Shown here: positions 42,093-50,358 of the stretch, piece after piece
How positions within the stretch are numbered: position 1 is the stretch's first letter
How the letters are laid out: every line of letters starts with the position of its first letter
NCBI GenBank assembly: GCA_903789415.1
Contig: CAIFEG010000007.1
Location: forward strand, 1 to 64,000
DNA from: an uncultured Eggerthellaceae bacterium
GTDB lineage: Bacteria; Actinomycetota; Coriobacteriia; Coriobacteriales; Eggerthellaceae
Length of the DNA stretch: 64,000 bases
Direction: 5' to 3'
Notes under the pieces: model-generated
The model's input: only the letters and a program-made list of their open reading frames with translations
Database searches by the model: none
What the model was told of the DNA's origin: nothing
Made by a program: the position numbers and the translations under genes

Positions 42093-43823
42093 CTATGCCT
42101 GCTGAGCGTTTTGCACAATCATCTTTGCGACTTGACGCCCGCCGGTAGCGCAGCGTCCGGCATTAAGGCCAGCTGCCAGGTTCATGTACGTTCCGTTGTA
42201 CATTCCGCCGCAGTCATTGCCGACCACATACACGCCTTCAATAGGGGCGCCATCAGGACCGTAAGGTTGATACTGACCATTGGTCCGAATGCCGTCTAAG
42301 GTGCAAAGCGTCAGACCCGTGTTTTTCACGGTTCCGTAGAATGGTGGCTGACGCAGCGCACTCAAGCGGAACGGTTCTTTCCCAAAGTCAGGATCGTTTT
42401 GCGCATCGAAGTTTTCATTCTGGCGCGCGCAGGTATCCAAGAACTGCTGTTTATCGGTAATTCCCAACTTATCGGCAAGTTCCTCAAGGGTGTCAGCTTT
42501 TGCGATAAAGCCCGCATCAACAAATTCTTCCATTTCGGGTTCAACCATCAAATCAAGTTCACCAGGAAATGCATCATGGTCTGCGCCATCGCGATACACA
42601 AGCGTTGAACAGCCAACGGTATGGAAGCGATTAACATCATCTTTCCAATTAGCATCCCAGATTTGGTGCCAATACCGCTGATCAGCTGGCTCGCGTCCAA
42701 TAGCGCTCAAAACATAATCGTATGGCGCACTTTCGTTATGAAAACGACGACCTTGATTGTTGACGCGCAGGAATGGTTGACTGCTGAAGAACCAATAGCC
42801 GAAGTCCCCGTTTGCATTATATGGGTCCCCTACGGTTCTATCGGGTGTCAACAGACAACGATTAAAAGACATTGACGTGGGAATAGGGTCCATTTGCGCA
42901 CCGAGCCACATCAATGATTTAATACCATCGCCTTGAACCCCTTGGAATCCGCCATATGCGCCCAAGCAGCTCATGCGATTTGACTGACGTGCGGAATACA
43001 TTTCTGGGTTATTCGAATATCCGCCCGTTGCAATAATGACTGCTTGGCGTGTATTAATGCGAATAGGCTGATTGTCTTTATTCGTCGCATAAAGACCCAC
43101 AACTTTTCCATTTTCGGAGATCAGTTTCGTCATTGAGGTTAAGAAACGCTCATGACCATTGGGAAAAGATGTGATGTAGTTATCGAGAATAGCCTTAACC
43201 TTTGGTTCGCGCTCTGTATAGTCGCCCCCATTGGTTCCATGGCCTGTAGGGTATTCGGTATAAAATGTTCCCTCAGGCATGTTCCATTCCAACTGAACAT
43301 CGATGCCATTTTGAGCCAAAATATTGGTATACCAATCGATTGCTTCGCCGGAATTGTCCAGCCAGGAACGAACCAGCTCTGTATTTTGATGCCCGTTTGT
43401 GTATCGATTGAAGTCGTTTAAGAACTGAGCCTTATCAATATGAACGTTTTGTTCCTTTTGCGCGGTGCTATCGATAGCGCCCAATGCAGATGAGCGAACG
43501 CCATCACCTTCTGCGCCTTTTTCGATAAGAAGTGTATCAAGACCCTGCTCTGCGGCCGTTCCCGCTGCGAAATATCCCGAAGTGCCGGCACCTACTACAC
43601 ATACATCACAGTCGATAGTTTCCACGCAATCTGCGTCTGATACGGCTGGCTCATCACCAAGCCAACTTGGCTTCGAGGCATCAGCTGAATCATGATTGCC
43701 TTCCTGAACTCCTTGTGTGGATGGCGAAGCCGAAGCATGTTTCGCACCCGCGAGCTCGCCAATAGTTGCAAGCACTCCTGTCGCGAGAGTTCCGGTTAAA
43801 AATGTGCGCCGTGAGATATCCAT
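42093..43823 (-). CDS. Tat-exported FAD-dependent reductase (fumarate/urocanate-reductase-like)
   Basis: A 576-residue flavoprotein of the soluble fumarate-reductase-like family. The Tat signal is MDISRRTFLTGTLATGVLAT, predicting folding before export. The FAD dinucleotide fold is CDVCVVGAGTSGYFAAGTAAEQG near residue 75. Other blocks are QAVIIATGGYSNNPEM, GDGIKSLMWLGA, the C-terminal GLTLCTLDGIRTNGQYQ and GVYVVGNDCGGMYNGTYMNLAAGLNAGRCATGGR. No N-terminal haem or FMN-binding domain is present. It probably reduces an unsaturated organic acceptor in anaerobic respiration or detoxification. It is divergent from a membrane-bound LuxR regulator, a recurring Eggerthellaceae arrangement. Confidence 0.87.
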   Translation of the reverse strand: MDISRRTFLTGTLATGVLATIGELAGAKHASASPSTQGVQEGNHDSADASKPSWLGDEPAVSDADCVETIDCDVCVVGAGTSGYFAAGTAAEQGLDTLLIEKGAEGDGVRSSALGAIDSTAQKEQNVHIDKAQFLNDFNRYTNGHQNTELVRSWLDNSGEAIDWYTNILAQNGIDVQLEWNMPEGTFYTEYPTGHGTNGGDYTEREPKVKAILDNYITSFPNGHERFLTSMTKLISENGKVVGLYATNKDNQPIRINTRQAVIIATGGYSNNPEMYSARQSNRMSCLGAYGGFQGVQGDGIKSLMWLGAQMDPIPTSMSFNRCLLTPDRTVGDPYNANGDFGYWFFSSQPFLRVNNQGRRFHNESAPYDYVLSAIGREPADQRYWHQIWDANWKDDVNRFHTVGCSTLVYRDGADHDAFPGELDLMVEPEMEEFVDAGFIAKADTLEELADKLGITDKQQFLDTCARQNENFDAQNDPDFGKEPFRLSALRQPPFYGTVKNTGLTLCTLDGIRTNGQYQPYGPDGAPIEGVYVVGNDCGGMYNGTYMNLAAGLNAGRCATGGRQVAKMIVQNAQQA

Positions 43824-43843
43824 GGTTCCTCCCTTAACGATGG

Positions 43844-43872
43844 ATTGAAATTGATTGAGAACTCATTTCAAT
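43844..43872. promoter_or_regulatory. Inverted repeat in the flavoprotein/LuxR intergenic region
   Basis: ATTGAAAT (43844-43851) and ATTTCAAT (43865-43872) are perfect inverse copies, with nested ATTGAG...CTCAAT. Candidate operator or start-site element for the flavoprotein gene. Confidence 0.35.
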
Positions 43873-43918
43873 GTCTCAATTGATGGTTCTTACTATGGCT
43901 GCGTTTTTACCCATATAC

Positions 43919-43954
43919 ATCACGTAAGCTACGTGTTTTCTCAATATCACGTAA
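43919..43954. promoter_or_regulatory. Candidate LuxR operator region
   Basis: CACGTAAGCTACGTG (43921-43935) is an inverted repeat. ATCACGTAA recurs directly at 43919-43927 and 43946-43954. The position between the divergent genes fits a regulator site. Confidence 0.4.
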
Positions 43955-44050
43955 AATAGGTGAGGTGGATGACCTGCCTAAATGCTTGTATGATTAAAAA
44001 TGGCATCCAGCATTGAGTAAACACAAGAAATTGGAGTGAGGGGAGTGAAC

Positions 44051-45622
44051 GTGGCAACGAATCAGAATACGAATGCAGGGAATATTATTGATACGTTGGA
44101 TACGCACGTTCTTCCCCAGTATCTCGGTGTCGGATTTGTATGGGCTTGGATCTATAGCGCATTTTCAACGCATGCACTCTTTCGATCGCAGACAGGTATT
44201 GCAATTAACTCTGACCCAAGTTGGATTATTTCAGCAATAACGGTTGTGCTTGTCTTTCTCGTCAGTGGATTTGTATGGCGCAAGAGTCATATTGCTCAGC
44301 GTTCATCAGTGTGCTGGGCTGCGGTGGGCATGCTTGCAATTGGCTCTTTGGTAAGTGCATTCCCTCAATGGTTACCTGGCAATTTCAGCGCCGAATCATC
44401 GCTAGCCATACTCATTTGCGAAATACTCGGCGGGGTGATGACTGGAATTGGCTCGGGATGGCTCGTACTTTTATGGGGAGATTTCTTCTCTTTTCTTCAT
44501 ACCGAGCAGGTCGAAATTGTCGTTCCACTTTCTGCTCTCATCACCCTCGCGTGTTCTCTCACATTCCCGTCCCTTCCAAATGTCTTAGGAACAATTGCTG
44601 TTATTTCTCTTCCGATATTCTCCGGAATATGCCTTCGGTTCTCCTTGCGATCGATTTCTATATTGCGTGCAAAAAGTGAAGAGCCTCAAAGCAGCTCTCG
44701 CATACAAAACGAACGTCATGGGAAAAATGGAGCAACGATTTATCTAGGGCGTAATACCGGAGGTTTATTGGTACAAACTGAGCAAAGTCAGGTTTCTATC
44801 AAAAATACCATCAGAATCTGTTTATTTTTATGCCTGTGCTACATAGCGATTGGGGCTATCGAATCGCTTGTCACCGGGATGGATCCCGTAGGAGTATCTT
44901 TGGGCGTAGACATTGCGACCTCCTTGGGATCCTTGGTAGGAATCGCACTTGCCGTAGCTTTTATTTCGCTTTCGTATCGTGTTGATCTTACGGCATTCTG
45001 CAGATGGATATCTCCAGTAATCATCGTTTCAAGCGCCGCGATGATCATGGGAACACAAGCTGCGGGATTTGTCTCAGATATCTGTATTCAAGCGGCTGAT
45101 CTCTCGCTCCAGACGGTTATTTTTATCTATTGTGCAAGTCTGGCTTCCCGGATTCATGCTTCAGATGTTCTGTTTGTAGGATTGTGCTGTGGCTTTCAGC
45201 AGCTCGGGGTTTTGATTGGTAATTTGCTTGGAATTGGGGTACGACCCGACGCAACTGCGGCGCTTTATCTTGTGCTTATCCTTATTTGTGCGGTGGCTTT
45301 TAGTCCTCTTATTGTTCCGTCGACTCGGCAAGATCTTGCCCAAATTCAGCAAAGTGCGACCCGTCAAACTTCATCGGACAATCTTGAGACTGCCTTAGAT
45401 AAAATTGCCGATCGCTATGGACTTTCAGAGCGTGAACGGGAAGTCTTTCGTTATCTCGCGCGTGGTCGTAGTCAAACATATATAAGAGAACAACTTGTTC
45501 TTTCGAAGAATACGGTTTCAAGCCACGTGAAGCATATTTATCAAAAGATGAATGTGCATTCCAGGCAAGAGCTCTTAGACATTGTCGAGAAAGCGAGCGA
45601 TCGCACGAATAGCAATGCGTAG
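44051..45622 (+). CDS. LuxR-type regulator with N-terminal multi-pass membrane domain
   Basis: A 523-residue protein. Residues ~30-430 hold about 12 hydrophobic segments (for example VVLVFLVSGFVWR, AILICEILGGVMTGIGSGW, LYLVLILICAVAFSPLIV), like a transporter fold. The last ~65 residues are a GerE/LuxR DNA-binding domain: YGLSEREREVFRYLARG, then VLSKNTVSSHVKHIYQKMNVHSRQELLDIV. Such proteins are abundant in Eggerthellaceae beside reductase genes and are thought to sense substrates through the membrane part. GTG 44051 has GAGGGGAG five bases upstream; the upstream GTG at 44036 sits directly on its own weak site. Confidence 0.87.
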   Translation: MATNQNTNAGNIIDTLDTHVLPQYLGVGFVWAWIYSAFSTHALFRSQTGIAINSDPSWIISAITVVLVFLVSGFVWRKSHIAQRSSVCWAAVGMLAIGSLVSAFPQWLPGNFSAESSLAILICEILGGVMTGIGSGWLVLLWGDFFSFLHTEQVEIVVPLSALITLACSLTFPSLPNVLGTIAVISLPIFSGICLRFSLRSISILRAKSEEPQSSSRIQNERHGKNGATIYLGRNTGGLLVQTEQSQVSIKNTIRICLFLCLCYIAIGAIESLVTGMDPVGVSLGVDIATSLGSLVGIALAVAFISLSYRVDLTAFCRWISPVIIVSSAAMIMGTQAAGFVSDICIQAADLSLQTVIFIYCASLASRIHASDVLFVGLCCGFQQLGVLIGNLLGIGVRPDATAALYLVLILICAVAFSPLIVPSTRQDLAQIQQSATRQTSSDNLETALDKIADRYGLSEREREVFRYLARGRSQTYIREQLVLSKNTVSSHVKHIYQKMNVHSRQELLDIVEKASDRTNSNA

Positions 45623-45778
45623 CACTTTCGCGAAGTACCATGTTCGTTCTTTCCCTGTTCAGAAGCGAGGTTTTGAAGCAATCTCTGAGTGCGTAGTATC
45701 ATATACACTGTCGAGAAATATTCGTGATAGCTCGCATGAAGAGCTTTTGTTTGTAGCGCTAAGGGAGTTTATTGAAAA

Positions 45779-47203
45779 ATGAGTCAGCAGAGCCACAAGA
45801 ACTCTCCTGCTGATTCTGCTCCAGAGAATCTTCTCTCGGAAGAAGAAAAAGAGAAACTTCTTTCCTACGAAATTGATCCAAATCTTCGGCCGACTTCAAT
45901 CTCGGAGCTTCCCGCAAATTCTTTTATTAATATTGACGCAACGAAGCGCACGCCGTCTCTAAAGATTTCAATCAGACTTGTCTGTGCGGCGGTCATTATT
46001 GGGGTAGTGGCGGGTCTTTCCATTGCGCTGCTCACTTATGCCATAGATTTTGTTACAAACATTTTTAATCGAACCTGGTGGTTGCCCTGGGCCATGCCGG
46101 TTGCGGGCTTTTTAACGTATGGACTATATCACCTGTTAAAAATTCCCTTTTCGCGTTCAACCTCTGATGTTATCGATGCGGCTCGACTATCCTTTCCCGT
46201 GCATGCGGTCCTTGCTCCTGCAATTTTTGTTGGTACGTGCCTCACGGTTCTTTGCGGCGGATCGGCTGGTAAAGAGGGCGCTGCAATGCAGCTGGGTGGC
46301 GCCATTTCTTCAAGACTTGGCGGTCTGTGCGGCTTGCATGAAAGGCGCTATCAAGAAGTACTGCTTATGTGCGGTATTGCCGCAGGTCTAAGCGCGGTAC
46401 TGAGCGCTCCCATCACCGCGTTTATTTTTGTTTTCGAAGTGATGCATCAGCTTTCCAAACGTCTTGTTCGTATCATTATCCCGCTCATTTCATCCTTCGT
46501 ATCATGGGGCATCTCGCGCGCCTGCGGCGTCCAGGGTCTGATTAATCCCGCATTTGCCTCTATTAATATGGGCCAGATTTCAATTGCTGAACTTCTATGC
46601 ATCGGCATCGTCTGCGGAATTTGTGCCTGGGCTTTTTGTAAGGCGTTGCGCGGTATGCGTTTCGCGATTTCAAAGCTTCATGCTCCGCTTGTCGCACTCC
46701 TTGTTGGGGGGCTTATTATTGGCGTCCTGTTCTGCACGAATGATGTGTTCCGTCCCTTTGCCGGCACAGGGCAAGATCAGATGAATGAAGCTCTTGCGGG
46801 TGTTTCCATGCCTGCATATGGCTTTGCCATAAAAATGCTGCTTACCATACTCACGCTTTCGTTTGGGTTTAAAGGTGGGGAAGTCATGCCCATGCTTGCG
46901 ATTGGAGCGTGCATCGGCGCGGCGTTGGTATATGTCTTGCCGTCTGAACAGTCAGTGCTCGTTGCGTTTTCGATGATTGCTTTTTTTGCTGGTGCAACGA
47001 ATTGTCCGATTGCTTCTATTTTCTTTGGGGTATGGCTGTTCGGTCCCGCATGTATTCCCGCGATGATCCTCGTTTGTGTCTTGTCATATGGTGTTTCTAT
47101 TTCCACGAGCGTCTATCGCTCGGCACGTGTTGAGTATTCGTCCATTGGCATGATCAAAGAGCTTCACGCCCTAGCGAAGGCGCGAAGACATGCGGAAAAG
47201 TAA
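45779..47203 (+). CDS. CLC-family anion channel/antiporter
   Basis: A 474-residue CLC protein with about 60 polar N-terminal residues and roughly 10 membrane segments. The gating-glutamate motif is GGSAGKEGAAMQLGGAISSR near residue 165 (GKEGA instead of GREGP). The second helix-end motif is FGFKGGEVMPMLAIGACIGA near 365. The variant motif is compatible either with a chloride/proton exchanger or with a fluoride-exporting CLC-F protein; the sequence alone does not decide. There are no CBS domains at the C-terminus. Confidence 0.88.
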   Translation: MSQQSHKNSPADSAPENLLSEEEKEKLLSYEIDPNLRPTSISELPANSFINIDATKRTPSLKISIRLVCAAVIIGVVAGLSIALLTYAIDFVTNIFNRTWWLPWAMPVAGFLTYGLYHLLKIPFSRSTSDVIDAARLSFPVHAVLAPAIFVGTCLTVLCGGSAGKEGAAMQLGGAISSRLGGLCGLHERRYQEVLLMCGIAAGLSAVLSAPITAFIFVFEVMHQLSKRLVRIIIPLISSFVSWGISRACGVQGLINPAFASINMGQISIAELLCIGIVCGICAWAFCKALRGMRFAISKLHAPLVALLVGGLIIGVLFCTNDVFRPFAGTGQDQMNEALAGVSMPAYGFAIKMLLTILTLSFGFKGGEVMPMLAIGACIGAALVYVLPSEQSVLVAFSMIAFFAGATNCPIASIFFGVWLFGPACIPAMILVCVLSYGVSISTSVYRSARVEYSSIGMIKELHALAKARRHAEK

Positions 47204-47303
47204 CCTGATAAGAAAAAGTAGCCTTCTCGATCTTTTGCAGTCAATGTAAGAGAACTAAAAGCATTCTGTGCTGAGGGCTTACGTCAAACCTTGCTCATAA
47301 AAA

Positions 47304-47331
47304 ATGCCTGCTTGCATAGGCAAACAGGCAT
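47304..47331 (-). terminator. Terminator of map
   Basis: ATGCCTG/CAGGCAT stem with an inner TTGC/GCAA. On the minus strand it is followed by TTTTTT, about 45 bases after the map stop. Confidence 0.75.
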
Positions 47332-47376
47332 AAACTTTGCATTTTTATGGTTCCGGAGCTCAGAAACACTTACGAA

Positions 47377-48261
47377 TTACCAGCTTAAAAGTTTGTATCC
47401 GTTATCGGTGACTTCCAGCTGCACTTCCCATTGTGCGGAGAGCTTCCCGTCAACGGTGCGTACGCCCCAGCCATCGGGATCGCTGTCGTCAATGTCCGGT
47501 TTCCCTTCATTGATCATAGGCTCAATGGTAAATACCAAGCCCGGGGCAAGTACCATTCCGGTGTTCTTCCTGGAGACAAAGCTTACAAACGGGTCCTCGT
47601 GGAATTCTTTTCCAATTCCGTGTCCGCCATATTCAGCAACCACCGAATATCCGTTTTTCTTCGCAAACTTATTGATGGCAGCACCCACGTCTCCCAGGCG
47701 TCCCCAAGGCTTTACCTGGTCAAGACCTACTTGGATTGCTTGGTGGCATACATCCACCAATCGTTTGGCATTTTCAGGAACATTGCCGATGCAAAGCATG
47801 CGCGAACTGTCTGAAAAGTATCCGTCTTTGATGGTCGAGGCATCCACATTTATGATGTCGCCATCTTTTAAGATGGTCTTGTCGTTGGGAATACCATGAC
47901 AAATAACGTTGTTGATGGAGGTGCATACGCTCTTTGGGTAACCTTCGTAATTCAAATCAGCCGGAATTGCGTCGTGTGCCACGGTATAGTCATACACCCA
48001 TTTGTCAATTTCTGCGGTTGAAACTCCGGCTTTAATGTGCTCACCAACGTAGTCGAGCAGGCCAATATTCACCTCGGCTGATTTCTGAATGCCCTCGATA
48101 TCAGCTTCACTCTTTAATAAGCTGCGAGGCGGAACTTCAAGCCCTTTGCCATCAAGCTCGGCTAGATGTTCGTCTTCTGCCCAATGGCATTTCTTGTACT
48201 TCTTGCCACTCCCACACCAACATGGATCATTGCGGCCCGGAGAGTCCATTCCGTCGTACAT
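47377..48261 (-). CDS. map: Methionine aminopeptidase with N-terminal SEC-C zinc motif
   Basis: A 294-residue type I methionine aminopeptidase removing initiator Met from nascent proteins. The N-terminus has a SEC-C motif (RNDPCWCGSGKKYKKCHW), as in the ribosome-associated MetAP-I forms. Metal ligands are Asp in IINVDAS, Asp in YFSDSSR, His in GGHGIGKEFHE, Glu in FTIEPM and Glu in WEVQLEVTDNGY. ATG 48261 has AGAAGGA upstream; an earlier ATG lies before it. Confidence 0.95.
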   Translation of the reverse strand: MYDGMDSPGRNDPCWCGSGKKYKKCHWAEDEHLAELDGKGLEVPPRSLLKSEADIEGIQKSAEVNIGLLDYVGEHIKAGVSTAEIDKWVYDYTVAHDAIPADLNYEGYPKSVCTSINNVICHGIPNDKTILKDGDIINVDASTIKDGYFSDSSRMLCIGNVPENAKRLVDVCHQAIQVGLDQVKPWGRLGDVGAAINKFAKKNGYSVVAEYGGHGIGKEFHEDPFVSFVSRKNTGMVLAPGLVFTIEPMINEGKPDIDDSDPDGWGVRTVDGKLSAQWEVQLEVTDNGYKLLSW

Positions 48262-48386
48262 ATATCCTTCTTTCTTACATAAACGTGTCAATGACTTTTC
48301 ACGTGGATAATCATACGCCCTTTTGCGTTTTTTCGTTTGTTTGTTTATAAGCTGCGTATATAGTTAGGAATATTGGAGTGATTGTT

Positions 48387-49109
48387 ATGAATACATATGA
48401 TGGTGCAATTTTCGATATGGATGGAACCATCTTAGATACCCTGGTTGATTTGTGTAATGCCGTAAATTATTCCATGGGGAAATTTGGCCACAAACATGAT
48501 TTCTCACCTGAAACCATGCGTCACTTCTTTGGAAGCGGTGCAGAGGTTGCCATTACGCGCGCCCTTGCCGTGGAAGCGGGTGCTTCAAGCGATGATGTGA
48601 TGAGTATAGGGACTCCGGAGCAAAATCCTGATCTCTCAGTTGACCTTCGTGAAGTACACCAGATCCAAGACGTGTTTGATCCCTACTACACAAAAAACTG
48701 CACGCAGAACACGGCTCCTTTTAAAGGCATTTCGGAAGTGATACAAAAGTTGCGCGCACAGGGCGTAAAGTGCGCGGTTGTTTCGAATAAGACGGATGGT
48801 GCCGTTCAAAAACTGGTCAAAGATGATTTTGCAGGTCTGTTTGATGCCCAGATGGGTGTTCATAAAGGTCTTGTGCGTAAACCCGCGCCTGACATGGTCT
48901 TGGCTGTCTTGAAGGAACTGAACGTCGACCCCTCGCATGCGGTTTATATCGGTGATACCGAAATCGATCGGCAGACGGCTCAAAATGCTGGTCTTGACTG
49001 CATAAGCGTGGCCTGGGGATTCCGTAGCTATGACTTTTTGCACAATCTTGGCGCTTCCATGATTGCGCGCACCCCTCAAGATATCTACGACTTTATTTGT
49101 GCGCGTTAG
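48387..49109 (+). CDS. HAD-family phosphatase (phosphoglycolate-phosphatase-like)
   Basis: A 240-residue HAD hydrolase. Motif I is FDMDGTILDT with nucleophile Asp and acid Asp. Motif II is AVVSNKTDGA, motif III the Lys in LVRKPAPDMVL, and motif IV is YIGDTEIDRQTA. The helical cap lies between residues 20 and 95, giving a Gph/PgmB-like subgroup. The substrate is uncertain, with phosphoglycolate or a sugar phosphate likely. ATG 48387 has GGAG eight bases upstream; GTG 48378 would overlap that site. Confidence 0.85.
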   Translation: MNTYDGAIFDMDGTILDTLVDLCNAVNYSMGKFGHKHDFSPETMRHFFGSGAEVAITRALAVEAGASSDDVMSIGTPEQNPDLSVDLREVHQIQDVFDPYYTKNCTQNTAPFKGISEVIQKLRAQGVKCAVVSNKTDGAVQKLVKDDFAGLFDAQMGVHKGLVRKPAPDMVLAVLKELNVDPSHAVYIGDTEIDRQTAQNAGLDCISVAWGFRSYDFLHNLGASMIARTPQDIYDFICAR

Positions 49110-49165
49110 GCTTTGCGCGTACCAAACAAAAGGAGATCAATGGGTACCTATACAGAAGGAAAAAG

Positions 49166-49202
49166 AAGAGCCCCTGAGTTCAAGTTGAACTGAGGGGCTC
49201 TT
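49166..49202 (-). terminator. Terminator of fdhD
   Basis: A 16-bp stem with one mismatch around AAGAGCCCCT...AGGGGCTCTT. On the minus strand it is followed by CTTTTTCC. It lies 15 bases after the fdhD stop. Confidence 0.85.
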
Positions 49203-49217
49203 CGAGTCTCTTACCGA

Positions 49218-50084
49218 TTAATTAAATCGGTCAATTTCCGTGTAGGGATCCACAAATATATTTGCCCCTGATGGTGGTTTTACAATTCTCATCGGATCAT
49301 TCATGATATCGATCGAATCAGGATGTGCTGAGCAAATAAGGGTGAGGTCGAATTTCCGTGCAATTTGCACCGTCTTGTCGGTTGCCACTGCTTTGCTTAC
49401 CAAAATAGGCACATGGGCGCGAATTGCCTTGGTTACCATATCCGTCGGGACGCGTCCGCTGGTGAGTATCGCGCATTTGCGTAGGTCAACGTCGTGATTG
49501 AGCGCCCAGCCGATAACTTTATCAAAGGCATTGTGCCGTCCAATATCTTCGCGGAAGCACAAAATCTTATCCGGTGTGGAAAGATATGCGGAATGTGTCC
49601 CGTTGGTTCGTGCGTGCACGGTTTCGTCTTTAGCAAAAATGTCAGTGAGCTGGAAAATCCATTCGGGAGTCCATTCAATAGGTGCGACGGGTTTGAGCGG
49701 CTCTCCTGTTCCAAAGTAATTGTTCAGGGTTTTGTTGTTCGTGCAGCATGTTGGTGTGGTTTCAATGGTGTGGTTCGATAAATCCGCTTTGCGATCTTTG
49801 AGATACACTTCGGCGCGCATAGAATTTTCGCATATAGACATGCAATCAATCTCGTCTGCGCTTCGAATCATGCCCTCGGTAAACAGACGACCAACCACGA
49901 GCTCCACTAAATGATTTGCCGAACATCCCAACTGCATCGTCAAGATGTCATTGACATACACCTTCAGTAGGCTTTCTTCTTGAAGAGCGTCATATTCTTT
50001 TTTGACTTTTCCATCGCGCGAAAGACGTAGTGTTGATATGTCGATCGGCGTGTCCTGAACCTCTATTGTTCCGATTACATCCAT
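49218..50084 (-). CDS. fdhD: FdhD formate dehydrogenase accessory sulfurtransferase
   Basis: A 288-residue FdhD that passes IscS-derived sulfur to the molybdenum cofactor of formate dehydrogenase. Family blocks are VELVVGRLFTEGMI, VHARTNGTHSAYL, CFREDIGRHNAFDKVIGWA, LTSGRVPTDMVTKAIRAHVPILVSKAVATD and KFDLTLICSAH. The usual CxxC sulfur-carrying loop reads TPTCCTNNK, so the two cysteines are adjacent. No formate dehydrogenase or molybdenum-cofactor gene lies nearby, so its client is elsewhere. Confidence 0.93.
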   Translation of the reverse strand: MDVIGTIEVQDTPIDISTLRLSRDGKVKKEYDALQEESLLKVYVNDILTMQLGCSANHLVELVVGRLFTEGMIRSADEIDCMSICENSMRAEVYLKDRKADLSNHTIETTPTCCTNNKTLNNYFGTGEPLKPVAPIEWTPEWIFQLTDIFAKDETVHARTNGTHSAYLSTPDKILCFREDIGRHNAFDKVIGWALNHDVDLRKCAILTSGRVPTDMVTKAIRAHVPILVSKAVATDKTVQIARKFDLTLICSAHPDSIDIMNDPMRIVKPPSGANIFVDPYTEIDRFN

Positions 50085-50358
50085 GAGAACTTCCGATACA
50101 TAAAAATGATGAATAAAACCATGTTTTCTTTATTGGGCCCTATTCTATGCCATTACGCGCCTTTCTAGGACTGTATGAGCAGTTCAACCCAAATAAAACA
50201 TGTTTTTTCTATCTGCTGTGTACGCCGTGTGTGAAACGCAATCTGTACAAAATTCGTCTGGCGAGGTTAGGTACTATATAGGTATCGGAAGGTTAACAGA
50301 ACTCTTACAGAACCGTTAACCTTTTCGCTTTTTCACGTCGTTTTGAGAGGACACCCAC
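50085..50358. other. fdhD/purine permease intergenic region
   Basis: About 270 bases between divergent genes. The right-hand third holds a possible -10 (TATATA near 50275) and an attenuator-like hairpin (listed separately). No purine riboswitch motifs were seen, and the left part shows nothing recognisable. Confidence 0.45.
50289..50330 (+). terminator. Attenuator-like hairpin before the purine permease
   Basis: AAGGTTAAC (50289-50297) pairs perfectly with GTTAACCTT (50315-50323), followed by TTCGCTTTTTC. It ends about 30 bases before the GTG start and begins near the predicted 5' end of the mRNA. CAGAAC occurs twice in and beside the loop. Confidence 0.6.

Noticed and set aside
47377-48261. 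SEC-C motif on methionine aminopeptidase as a novel fusion
   Set aside because: This N-terminal zinc motif is known for a subgroup of bacterial MetAP-I proteins.
50085-50358. A purine riboswitch before the purine permease
   Set aside because: The conserved core (TATA...paired loops...TTTCTACC) was not found; only an AT-rich hairpin is present.
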